Below are positions 9,011 through 15,567 of a DNA stretch of 31,734 nt, piece after piece. The notes beneath the pieces are model-generated. The model was not told the origin of the DNA, did no database searches, and worked only from the letters and a program-made list of their open reading frames with translations. A program made the translations under genes and the position numbers. Each line of letters begins with the position of its first letter. Position 1 is the first letter of the stretch. Where the stretch lies: the NCBI GenBank assembly GCA_005773145.1, contig SXHS01000057.1, positions 1 through 31,734 on the forward strand. The letters are read 5' to 3'. Origin of the DNA: Planctomycetaceae bacterium. Its GTDB lineage: Bacteria; Planctomycetota; Planctomycetia; Pirellulales; Pirellulaceae.

Positions 9011-10148
9011 CAGTCGAGGGGGCAAGCGAGTTGCATTTGCTCAATGCTAACAGTGGATACAGGGTCCCGCTATAAGTGATGAAATGATGGTTGTCGTTGT
9101 TCAGCGAGCGAGTCCACCAGCGTCCGGACTCTTGTTGGTGGGTGAGCAACCACCGAACGGCGCGCTGAATGCGGGGATCGTCGGCCGGGACGCCTGCTTC
9201 TCGCAATACGATGACCGCCAACCCCGTTTGGTGGCCATCGCTGGGCGGGTCCCGATACTCAGGTTCCGACTTCAGCTTCTCGGCCCGATTGCCGCTCCCC
9301 CAAGCTTCCGGTTGGGAAAACGCACGCAGCGACCAACCACCGTCCTCGCGCTGATGCTTCCCAATCATCGCGATGATTTCTTGCTTTCGCACGTCATCAA
9401 GGAGGCCGGGAAGTCGACTATTGGCCCATAGGAGCATGACCCGACTATAGTCGTGGGGCGGAGTCGTGGTCTGCAGATAGTGCTTGAGCCGCGCAACCTT
9501 GGCCTGTTGCGGCGCATCCTGCGATAGGTGTTCGAGCCAGCCGGGGGCTGTGCCGATGGCGATTGCGGCAATCGTGGCGCCGTGATAGACGTCCGATTCG
9601 AACGGCGGCCAGCAATCTTGGTTCCCCCAACTGCCATCCTCCGATTGCACATCAAACATCAGTTCGATCGCGTCCACCGTCTCGGGAGACAGGGTCTTCG
9701 TGATGTGGGCATCCCATTCCGCGAGGCCGGCGGCGATGTAGGCAGCAATCGTCGGCTGCACGTCTTGACGTATTTCCTGGGGATCGCGATCTGGGTTACG
9801 CAACTCCTTCAACTCACGCACAAAGAAGGAACGCATCGACTCAGACGGCTTGCCTGCCTCGGCTGTGAGCGCTGGTCGAATCAACATATACGTCCCATTG
9901 GTGTGGCAGGTGACACAGCGGTGTGTCTTGGACCAAGCCTCCGCCCCCTGCTCGGCATAGTCGAGCGCCGGTGCCAGCGCGAAAGTCTTCCGCAACGGTT
10001 CATCGGCACTCGCCGACGGTACCGTGATCCCGCCCGCCTGATACTGAGGCTTCGCCGCATTTGGGGCCGAATCGTCCCCGAAGGCGGTCGACGAGAATAC
10101 CCCAATAACCGCCAGAAGGGGCGCAACGATCCCGCGTGAAGTCAACAT
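8997..10148 (-). CDS. Exported terpene-cyclase-fold (alpha/alpha barrel) protein with CxxCH motif
   Basis: A 383-residue protein with a signal peptide (MLTSRGIVAPLLAVIGVFSS, cleavage near TAFG). A heme c-type motif CVTCH lies at residues 78-82 (THRCVTCHTNGTYM). The rest shows repeats like those of squalene-hopene cyclase and prenyltransferase beta subunits: QSEDGSWGNQDCWPPFESDVYHGA, REDGGWSLRAFSQPEAWGSGN and QESGRWWTRSLNN, each near a Q-x-x-G-x-W-type turn. The DxDD catalytic motif of true cyclases is not evident, so I do not infer terpene cyclisation. An extracytoplasmic redox or binding role is possible. The ATG has GGGGAG eight bases upstream. The last codons and the stop lie inside the intergenic repeat element, so the C-terminal residues may derive from it. 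Confidence 0.75.
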   Translation of the reverse strand: MLTSRGIVAPLLAVIGVFSSTAFGDDSAPNAAKPQYQAGGITVPSASADEPLRKTFALAPALDYAEQGAEAWSKTHRCVTCHTNGTYMLIRPALTAEAGKPSESMRSFFVRELKELRNPDRDPQEIRQDVQPTIAAYIAAGLAEWDAHITKTLSPETVDAIELMFDVQSEDGSWGNQDCWPPFESDVYHGATIAAIAIGTAPGWLEHLSQDAPQQAKVARLKHYLQTTTPPHDYSRVMLLWANSRLPGLLDDVRKQEIIAMIGKHQREDGGWSLRAFSQPEAWGSGNRAEKLKSEPEYRDPPSDGHQTGLAVIVLREAGVPADDPRIQRAVRWLLTHQQESGRWWTRSLNNDNHHFITYSGTLYPLLALSKCNSLAPSTGETP

Positions 10149-10520
10149 CTGAAGTTCTCCCCTCGATTAGATAGCCAATGAATCTTAGCAACGTGATTGA
10201 ACTGCCCATCGCACGGCGCATGGGCAGCAAGCCATTCAGGAATCGTTGCGCAGATGCCCCAGATTATACGACCCCTTCCAGAGGGTCGTCCAGCGCAAGG
10301 AGGGCAACCATGGCCGATTCCGCCAGCGCCTCGTAGTCCATCTGCGAGCAACGGGCCCTTGCAACAACAGCGCGTTACCCGTCCGATTCGTACGACCGTC
10401 GTAATCGGACACATCACTTGTGTTGGCGGTTCTCGCCCCGGTCGGCTGTTGGAATCTATAGTTGCTTATTGTGGCTCCCGCTCACCGTCTGCCGCCCCCG
10501 ACTTGCGAGGTTCCTCGATC
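10149..10520. other. 372-base divergent intergenic region
   Basis: This gap lies between the divergent genes starting at 10148 and 10521. It contains a good minus-strand promoter (10263-10292) and a small inverted repeat CTGCCCAT/ATGGGCAG at 10202-10209 and 10220-10227 within the predicted leader. A possible -10 for the plus strand (TATAGT, 10457-10462) has no good -35. The frame of the downstream gene stays open back to 10197, but that stretch does not read like a conserved protein. Confidence 0.5.
10263..10292 (-). promoter_or_regulatory. Probable sigma70 promoter for the CxxCH terpene-cyclase-fold gene
   Basis: On the minus strand TGGACG (10292-10287), an 18-base spacer and a perfect TATAAT (10268-10263). 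The predicted leader is about 108 bases. Confidence 0.45.
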
Positions 10521-12011
10521 ATGTACGCGCTCCCAGGTTCTCCCGTGGAAAAGCTTGATTCCCACCACAAGGCCCTGCGGGTCAATCTGGATGGACGTCG
10601 TTACGGGACGTTCGCCGAGATCGGTGCCGGGCAGGAAGTGGTTCGCTGGTTCTTTCGTGCGGGGGCTGCAGCGGGCACCATCGCCAAGAGCATGTCAGCC
10701 TACGACATGGCGGTGTCCGATGCCATTTACGGCCCCTGCCAGCGATACGTGAGTCGGGGCAGATTACAGAGCATGTTGGACTACGAGCATGCGTTGAATC
10801 TTAGCCGACTCGCAGAACAGCGGGGCGATACGACCGCTTTCTTTACCTTTGCCGATACGGTCGCCGCCCGCAGCTTTCGCGGAACGAACGAATGTCATGC
10901 TTGGATGGGGGTCAAGTTCCAGGCGCACCCACGCGATCAGGATAGTCAGATCGTGGTGCACGTCCGGATGCTGGACACCGAGGCCGCGGCGCAGCAAGAA
11001 GCCTTGGGAATCATCGGCGTGAACCTGTTGTACGGTGCCTTTTTCCTGAACCACGAACCGGAATTGCTCGTCGAGACGCTGCTGGATAACCTATCCCGCC
11101 AACGCATTGAGATCGACATGGTGGAGTTTTCCGGTATCGCCTTCCGGCATGTGGACAATCGCTTGATCAGCCTCAAGCTGGTGCAGATTGGGCTCACGGA
11201 CGCCGCCATGTTCTCGGCCACGGGGGACGTCTTGCAGCCCTCCGAAGTATTGCACAAGCGGGCAATCCTAGTGGAACGGGGCCGTTTTCGCCCCGTGACC
11301 CATGTCAACGTGGACATGCTACGCGCGGGACGGCAAAAGATGGCCGTCGATTCTGGGGTGGCGGAAGACGACATCCTCCCCCTGATGGAGATCACCATGC
11401 AGCACTTGTCCGCCGATGGCACGGTCGATACGCGTGACTTCTTGGCCCGCGCCGACGTGCTGGCCACGACCGGGTGCACCGTATTGGTCTCGAATTATCT
11501 GGAGTACTACCGACTGGCCGCCTACCTGCGCCGCCACTCGCGCGAGCCCATGGCCATCGCCATGGGGGCCGCCAGTCTACGTCAACTCATGGATGAGAAG
11601 TACTACGCCCATCTGGACGGCGGTATTCTGGAATCGTTCGGCCGCATGTTCAAGAACGATCTGAAACTGTACATCTATCCGAGTCTGCAGACGCATACTC
11701 AACAGCTGATGACCGTGCACAATCTGGAGGTGGCCCCGGAACTCGGCAAGTTGTACGGCTATCTGTGTGACCGCCAGGACATTGTCAGCCTGGACAACTA
11801 CCACGCCGACTACCTGCCCATTTACTCGGACGATGTTCTGCAGCGGATTCGTCGCGGGGATCCGAGCTGGCTGCACATGGTCCCCGAATCGGTCGCCGAG
11901 ATCATCCAGCGTCGCCATCTCTTTGGATGGCGTTCGCCAGCCGCCCCACTTCCAGTCGGTGTCACGGACGGCGCGCCGACGAGTGCCGCTCCACAGTTGC
12001 TGGGCCGGTGA
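10521..12011 (+). CDS. Conserved protein of unknown function, 496 aa
   Basis: A soluble-looking protein with no signal peptide or clear membrane segment. The sequence matches a conserved bacterial family I recall by phrases such as GAGQEVVRWFFRAG, SAYDMAVSDAIYGP, QEALGIIGVNLLYGAFF and GGILESFGRMFKNDLKLY; homologues have received inconsistent database names that I cannot verify here, so I give no function. Striking internal runs are FADTVAARSF, LMEITMQHLSADG and VLVSNYLEYYRLAAYLRRH. The ATG at 10521 is chosen because the conserved sequence starts within about 20 residues of it; GAGG lies 11 bases upstream, a little far. The frame is open upstream to 10197, but those codons look non-coding. The C-terminal 25 residues (Pro/Ala-rich) are probably disordered. 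It stands alone, with the palindromic repeat element directly downstream. Confidence 0.8.
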   Translation: MYALPGSPVEKLDSHHKALRVNLDGRRYGTFAEIGAGQEVVRWFFRAGAAAGTIAKSMSAYDMAVSDAIYGPCQRYVSRGRLQSMLDYEHALNLSRLAEQRGDTTAFFTFADTVAARSFRGTNECHAWMGVKFQAHPRDQDSQIVVHVRMLDTEAAAQQEALGIIGVNLLYGAFFLNHEPELLVETLLDNLSRQRIEIDMVEFSGIAFRHVDNRLISLKLVQIGLTDAAMFSATGDVLQPSEVLHKRAILVERGRFRPVTHVNVDMLRAGRQKMAVDSGVAEDDILPLMEITMQHLSADGTVDTRDFLARADVLATTGCTVLVSNYLEYYRLAAYLRRHSREPMAIAMGAASLRQLMDEKYYAHLDGGILESFGRMFKNDLKLYIYPSLQTHTQQLMTVHNLEVAPELGKLYGYLCDRQDIVSLDNYHADYLPIYSDDVLQRIRRGDPSWLHMVPESVAEIIQRRHLFGWRSPAAPLPVGVTDGAPTSAAPQLLGR

Positions 12012-12045
12012 GGCACCATCGGTAGGACGTTGTGCCGCCCCAGCC

Positions 12046-12229
12046 GGCAACGCCGTGACGGAATTGGATCGGTCGCTCGTTTCCAGGCTCTCGCCTGGAA
12101 ACGAGAGAAACCCCAATTTTCCCGGTAAAATTCGTCACGGCGTTGCCCTGCGGGGCGCATTCCGGCCAACTTCGCGCGTCCCTCGCGCACACATTCACGG
12201 GCGGACAAGCCGCCCGTGGCACCCAAACT
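12046..12229 (-). repeat. Nested-palindrome intergenic element, copy 2 (intact form)
   Basis: The outer arms 12046-12065 (GGCAACGCCGTGACGGAATT) and 12129-12147 are inverted copies of each other with one base missing. Nested inside is a perfect hairpin, 12076-12088 paired with 12093-12105, 13 bp around a 4-base loop. A further hairpin, 12196-12218, has a 9-bp stem and a 5-base loop. The segment 12092-12229 is the reverse complement of 8655-8793. It fills most of the 319-base gap between the genes ending at 12011 and starting at 12331. No transposase or coding frame is inside. Confidence 0.8.
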
Positions 12230-12273
12230 GGAGTCTCACGTACCGGGCGGCGACTCTCGCACGATGTATCGAG

Positions 12274-12279
12274 TATACT
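12274..12279 (+). promoter_or_regulatory. Possible -10 box before the Gfo/Idh/MocA gene
   Basis: TATACT about 52 bases before the ATG at 12331, just after the palindromic element. No convincing -35 is seen at 16-18 bases upstream. Confidence 0.25.
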
Positions 12280-12330
12280 GGCCGGACTATCAGCCTCGCC
12301 GTCAGAATTTCGCTAGGGGATTGTTCTTCG

Positions 12331-13452
12331 ATGTCGAATCGCATGTGTCGTTGGGGCGTTCTCGGAACCGCGAACATTGTCCGCAAGAATTGGCCGGCCA
12401 TTTGGCATTCCGGCAATGGGGAACTCGTCGCGGTTGCCAGTCGCGATCGGTCTCGCAGTCAGGCCTTTATTGATGCGTGTCAAACGCACGTCCCCTTTGC
12501 CACGCCGCCGCAGGCCATCGGCGATTACGAATCCCTGCTGGCTCGCGATGATATCGATGCCGTGTATGTCCCTCTGCCCACCCGGGTCCGCAAGGAGTGG
12601 GTGATTCGCGCCGCCGAGATGGGGAAACACGTGCTCTGCGAGAAACCGTGCGCGGTTACCGCGGCGGACTTGTCGGAGATGTTGGCCGCGTGTCGGCAAA
12701 ACAACGTGCAGTTCATGGACGGCGTGATGTTCATGCATAGCCACCGCCTGCCCAAGATGGGGGAGGTTTTGGCGGAGGGATCCCAGATCGGCGATGTTAA
12801 GCGGATCACGTCGCATTTTGGCTATTGCGCGCCACCCGAGTGGTTTACCACCAATATCCGATCCGCCAGCGAGTTGGAACCTCTGGGCTGCCTGGGGGAC
12901 GTCGGCTGGTATTGTTTGCTCATTACGCTCTGGAGCGTGAGCTGGCAGCTGCCGCGCGAAGTCGTGGGGCGTGCCCTGCAAGTCAGTCATCGGCCGGGGA
13001 GCCCGCACCCCGTGCCGATTGAGTTCTCGGGTGAGATGTTCTTTGACGACGGAGTGTCCGCGGCGTTTTATTGTTCGTTCGTGACCCACGACGAACAATG
13101 GCTCCGTGTGAGCGGCACGCGCGGCCACTTGTTTGTGCCCAACTTTGTCGTTCCGGCCTATGGTTGCCAGAGTTTTTTCGAGGTCCAGCAAGATCGGCTG
13201 ACGATTGCGGGGTGCCATTTCAACCGCGAGTCCCGTCAATGGAGGCACGCGGTCGACGAATACAGCAGTGGTGCGCGCAACTCGCAGGAAACAGAAATGT
13301 TTCGCGCGTTTTCCGCCGGCGTATTGTCCGGAACGCTCGAACCGTTTTGGGGGGAGGTCTCGCTCAGAACTCAACAATTGCTGGATGCGTGCCTCGCCTC
13401 CTCCCACGCCGGCAGTCGCCCCGTCGCAGTGCCTGCTGCGCCCGCGCTGTAG
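12331..13452 (+). CDS. Gfo/Idh/MocA family oxidoreductase
   Basis: A 373-residue NAD(P)-dependent oxidoreductase of the Gfo/Idh/MocA family, which mostly acts on sugars, inositols and related polyols. The N-terminal Rossmann fold is marked by WGVLGTANIVRK (residues 8-19), with Ala at the third Gly position as often seen, and VASRDRSR at the end of the second strand. The signature EKPCA (104-108) supplies the catalytic/cofactor Lys105. The second half (from about 125) is the mixed alpha/beta substrate domain. Length is usual for the family. No signal peptide is visible, so it is likely cytoplasmic. The ATG has AGGGGA ten bases upstream; the same frame is open much further back over the preceding gene but out of frame with it, which I treat as chance. 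It has no obvious partner gene; the substrate cannot be given. Confidence 0.93.
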   Translation: MSNRMCRWGVLGTANIVRKNWPAIWHSGNGELVAVASRDRSRSQAFIDACQTHVPFATPPQAIGDYESLLARDDIDAVYVPLPTRVRKEWVIRAAEMGKHVLCEKPCAVTAADLSEMLAACRQNNVQFMDGVMFMHSHRLPKMGEVLAEGSQIGDVKRITSHFGYCAPPEWFTTNIRSASELEPLGCLGDVGWYCLLITLWSVSWQLPREVVGRALQVSHRPGSPHPVPIEFSGEMFFDDGVSAAFYCSFVTHDEQWLRVSGTRGHLFVPNFVVPAYGCQSFFEVQQDRLTIAGCHFNRESRQWRHAVDEYSSGARNSQETEMFRAFSAGVLSGTLEPFWGEVSLRTQQLLDACLASSHAGSRPVAVPAAPAL

Positions 13453-13469
13453 TCGAACTTCGACCGCAA

Positions 13470-13488
13470 GGGCGGGCCCCTGCCGCCC
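13470..13488 (+). terminator. Possible terminator hairpin after the oxidoreductase gene
   Basis: GGGCGG (13470-13475) can pair with CCGCCC (13483-13488) around a 7-base loop, 18 bases after the stop. The following ACTTTCT is only weakly T-rich. Confidence 0.3.
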
Positions 13489-13526
13489 CTGACTTTCTGA
13501 ACTGGGGCGACGGCGGACCCGTGTGC

Positions 13527-13555
13527 CTGACAGTCCTCGCCACATCCTCTATAAT
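13527..13555 (+). promoter_or_regulatory. Strong sigma70 promoter for the PAC2 gene
   Basis: CTGACA (13527-13532), 17-base spacer, perfect TATAAT (13550-13555). Transcription should begin near 13562, only about three bases before the ATG at 13565, predicting a leaderless or nearly leaderless mRNA. Confidence 0.65.
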
Positions 13556-13564
13556 GGACAGGTC

Positions 13565-14413
13565 ATGAAGGAAGACCCACAGGATATCGTTCGGTTTCAT
13601 CACGAAACCAAGTTGCAGCAGTCAACGCTCGTGCTGGCATTCACCGGATGGATGGATGGCGGCGATGTGTCGACCGGTACCGTACGTCATCTGATCACAC
13701 TTCTGGATGCGGAACCGATTGCTGAGATTGAACCGGAGCACTTTTACGTCTACAGTTTTCCCGGATCCATGGAGTTGGCGGCCCTGTTCCGCCCGCACAT
13801 CGAGATCAAAGACGGATTGATCACATCCATCGACATGTTCCGGCCGACGTTCTTTTGCCATCCGGCGGCCAACCTGGTGTTGTTCATCGGCAAAGAGCCC
13901 AATTTACGATGGGACCTGTTCGGTCGGTGCCTGTTCGACGTAGCGAGTCGCCTGGACGTCAAGCGGATCGTATTCGTCGGATCCTTTGGCGGGGCCGTGC
14001 CGCACACGCGTGCGCCCCGTCTGTATGTCACCTGCTCGGCGCCCCACCTGCTCGAGGAAATGGATCCCTATGGTGTGCGCCGCAGTGGTTACGAGGGGCC
14101 CGGTTCCTTTACCAGCTACCTCATGACCCAAGCACCCCAAGTAGGGCTGGAAATGGTCTCGTTAGCCGCCGAAATTCCCGGCTACTTGCAGGGCACGAAT
14201 CCCGTCAGCATCGAAGCCATGGCCCGTCGGCTGGCAAAATTGTTGAAACTGCGGATCAATCTGGACAGCCTGCGTGCCGCCAGCACCCAGTGGGAGCTGC
14301 AGATCTCGTCCGCAGTCGATCAAGACCGCGAATTGGCGGAAAAGGTCCACGCGCTCGAACGCGAGTACGACAACGAACTGCTCCGCTTAGACTCCGATGC
14401 CGCATCGCATTGA
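13565..14413 (+). CDS. PAC2 family protein (COG2047-like)
   Basis: A 282-residue member of the PAC2 family, named after the proteasome assembly chaperone 2 but widespread in bacteria and archaea where its role is unclear. Family features are LVLAFTGWMDGGDVSTGT (about residues 22-39), the AALFRPHIEIKDG region, RIVFVGSFGGAVPHTRAPR in the middle and a helical C-terminus with a coiled-coil tail (REYDNELLRL). No signal or membrane segment, so cytoplasmic. The GTG at 13523 is rejected because it and the next 13 codons overlie the promoter; with ATG 13565 the message has almost no leader and no Shine-Dalgarno. It is followed by a 263-base gap and then the SPFH operon on the same strand. Confidence 0.85.
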   Translation: MKEDPQDIVRFHHETKLQQSTLVLAFTGWMDGGDVSTGTVRHLITLLDAEPIAEIEPEHFYVYSFPGSMELAALFRPHIEIKDGLITSIDMFRPTFFCHPAANLVLFIGKEPNLRWDLFGRCLFDVASRLDVKRIVFVGSFGGAVPHTRAPRLYVTCSAPHLLEEMDPYGVRRSGYEGPGSFTSYLMTQAPQVGLEMVSLAAEIPGYLQGTNPVSIEAMARRLAKLLKLRINLDSLRAASTQWELQISSAVDQDRELAEKVHALEREYDNELLRLDSDAASH

Positions 14414-14421
14414 CGATCACC

Positions 14422-14452
14422 TCGTTTACCGCCCAGCCGCAGGCGCCGGCGG
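14422..14452 (+). repeat. 31-bp REP-like repeat, copy 2
   Basis: Same sequence as 5544-5574 apart from one base. It begins nine bases after the PAC2 stop codon, in the 263-base gap 14414-14676. Further along, the gap holds a short GCGGC/GCCGC hairpin (14503-14517) and a -10-like TATAAT at 14578. I see no gene in the gap. Confidence 0.8.
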
Positions 14453-14577
14453 ATACAGCGCGGGAAGCCCTACGACTGAACCAATCCCTATCACAGGAAG
14501 GTGCGGCGGCCTGCCGCTCCCGTGGCACTTGAGGTCCGGTGATCCCGGCGGTTTCGCCTTGCCCGTGAGCTAGGGTG

Positions 14578-14583
14578 TATAAT
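14578..14583 (+). promoter_or_regulatory. Possible -10 box of the SPFH operon
   Basis: A perfect TATAAT about 94 bases before the ATG at 14677. The -35 region is poor (TCGCCT at an 18-base spacing), so an activator or another sigma factor may be needed, or the match is chance. Confidence 0.35.
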
Positions 14584-14676
14584 GCGGGTCGCTTGGGCGA
14601 CTCGCCAAGTGCCGGAGTCCGACCAACACCCGACGACAGGCACGAGTCAGCGCTTCAAACGCCGGACGCGACAGAC

Positions 14677-15510
14677 ATGCCGTTCCTGGAACAAATCATC
14701 ATCCGCTTGCTGCTATGGATCGGCCTGCCGCTGGCCTTGATCACGCTGCTTGTCGGCCCGGTTCGGTTGTGGCTGTCGCTGAAGCAGGGCTGGAGCTGGC
14801 TCACCAGCCGCAAATTGGCCCCCGAGGAAATCATCAATCAGGTGGTCCAGCAGCATCAGCAGCACGTGGCCGGGCTGCAAAAGGTCATCGACCAGGCAGA
14901 GACCGCGCACCGGACTATCGAGACGCAATTGAAAACCAGCAGCAAGAATGAAGCCGAACTCGAAGCCGAATCTCGACATTTAACGAGTGCGGGGGACGAG
15001 CTGGGGGCTCGGGCGGCACTCTACAAGCTGAATCTCGAGCGTGCGGCGATGGCGACCTATCAGGAACAGTTGGACCGACAGAAGGCGATGATCGACGAAT
15101 CGCGACAGCGGTTGTACCTCGCCGAGCTGCAATTGCGCCAATACGAAGTGGGCCGGAGCATCCTGTTGTCGCAACTCGCTGAAGCCGAGAAGGTCGAGGA
15201 ACAATACGTGATCGCCCGCGACTTCGATCCGTTTAATGCCGTGGCCAATTGGCGCAAGGCCGAGGGGATGGTTTTGGAGAAGCAGCTCAGTGCCCGCGCC
15301 ATGGAACGCGTCTTTGTCGACACACGTGTCTTGGCTGCGGGGGCGCAAGGCGCCGACATGGACCGGGCGGAACTCGAATCCCAACTCGCCGCGTTGCGTG
15401 CCGAATTGACCAAGTCTCAGTCGACCAACGAACACCCTGCGGATCCCTCCGACCCGAACACACTGCCACGCCGCACACCTACCGTGGACGAGTCGCGGCC
15501 GAAGCCATGA
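14677..15510 (+). CDS. Membrane-anchored coiled-coil protein, PspA-like features
   Basis: A 277-residue protein with one N-terminal membrane segment (about residues 8-28, LLLWIGLPLALITLLVG) followed by a long helical, Gln/Glu/Ala-rich region to about 220 and a disordered Pro/Ser/Thr tail. The stretch AGDELGARAALYKLNLERAAM and the later MVLEKQLSARAMERVF recall the 'G-x-x-x-L-A-x-x-A-L' and terminal helix features of PspA/IM30 (ESCRT-III-like) proteins, but the match is partial and PspA normally lacks a TM anchor. Its place just ahead of two SPFH genes (57-base gap) supports a membrane-organisation role. The ATG at 14677 precedes the TM segment directly; no good Shine-Dalgarno is visible, and the GTG at 14575 overlaps the -10 box. 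A generic coiled-coil protein is the alternative. Confidence 0.7.
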   Translation: MPFLEQIIIRLLLWIGLPLALITLLVGPVRLWLSLKQGWSWLTSRKLAPEEIINQVVQQHQQHVAGLQKVIDQAETAHRTIETQLKTSSKNEAELEAESRHLTSAGDELGARAALYKLNLERAAMATYQEQLDRQKAMIDESRQRLYLAELQLRQYEVGRSILLSQLAEAEKVEEQYVIARDFDPFNAVANWRKAEGMVLEKQLSARAMERVFVDTRVLAAGAQGADMDRAELESQLAALRAELTKSQSTNEHPADPSDPNTLPRRTPTVDESRPKP

Positions 15511-15567
15511 TTTCGTCTGGCAAGACACCGAGAATCACGATCCTCCTTCCTGTAAGAAGAAGCCATT

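Noticed and set aside
9528..10139. A 203-codon plus-strand open frame over the CxxCH protein gene
   Set aside because: It is antisense to a gene with signal peptide, ribosome site and family motifs; Arg-rich composition.
10197..10520. N-terminal extension of the 496-aa protein
   Set aside because: The extra 108 codons read as low-complexity Arg/Pro/Ser sequence and lie across the divergent promoter region.
12076..12105. Rho-independent terminator after the 496-aa gene
   Set aside because: The hairpin is perfect, but no T-run follows on either strand, and it is part of a repeat family, so I list it as a repeat only.
11767..12330. N-terminal extension of the oxidoreductase frame back into the preceding gene
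   Set aside because: It would overlap the 496-aa gene and the repeat element; the Rossmann motif begins only after the ATG at 12331, which has its own ribosome site.
12313..13545. A 410-codon open frame on the minus strand over the Gfo/Idh/MocA gene
   Set aside because: The plus strand encodes a complete oxidoreductase with recognisable motifs and a ribosome site; the opposite frame has Arg/His/Pro-rich composition and no family features.
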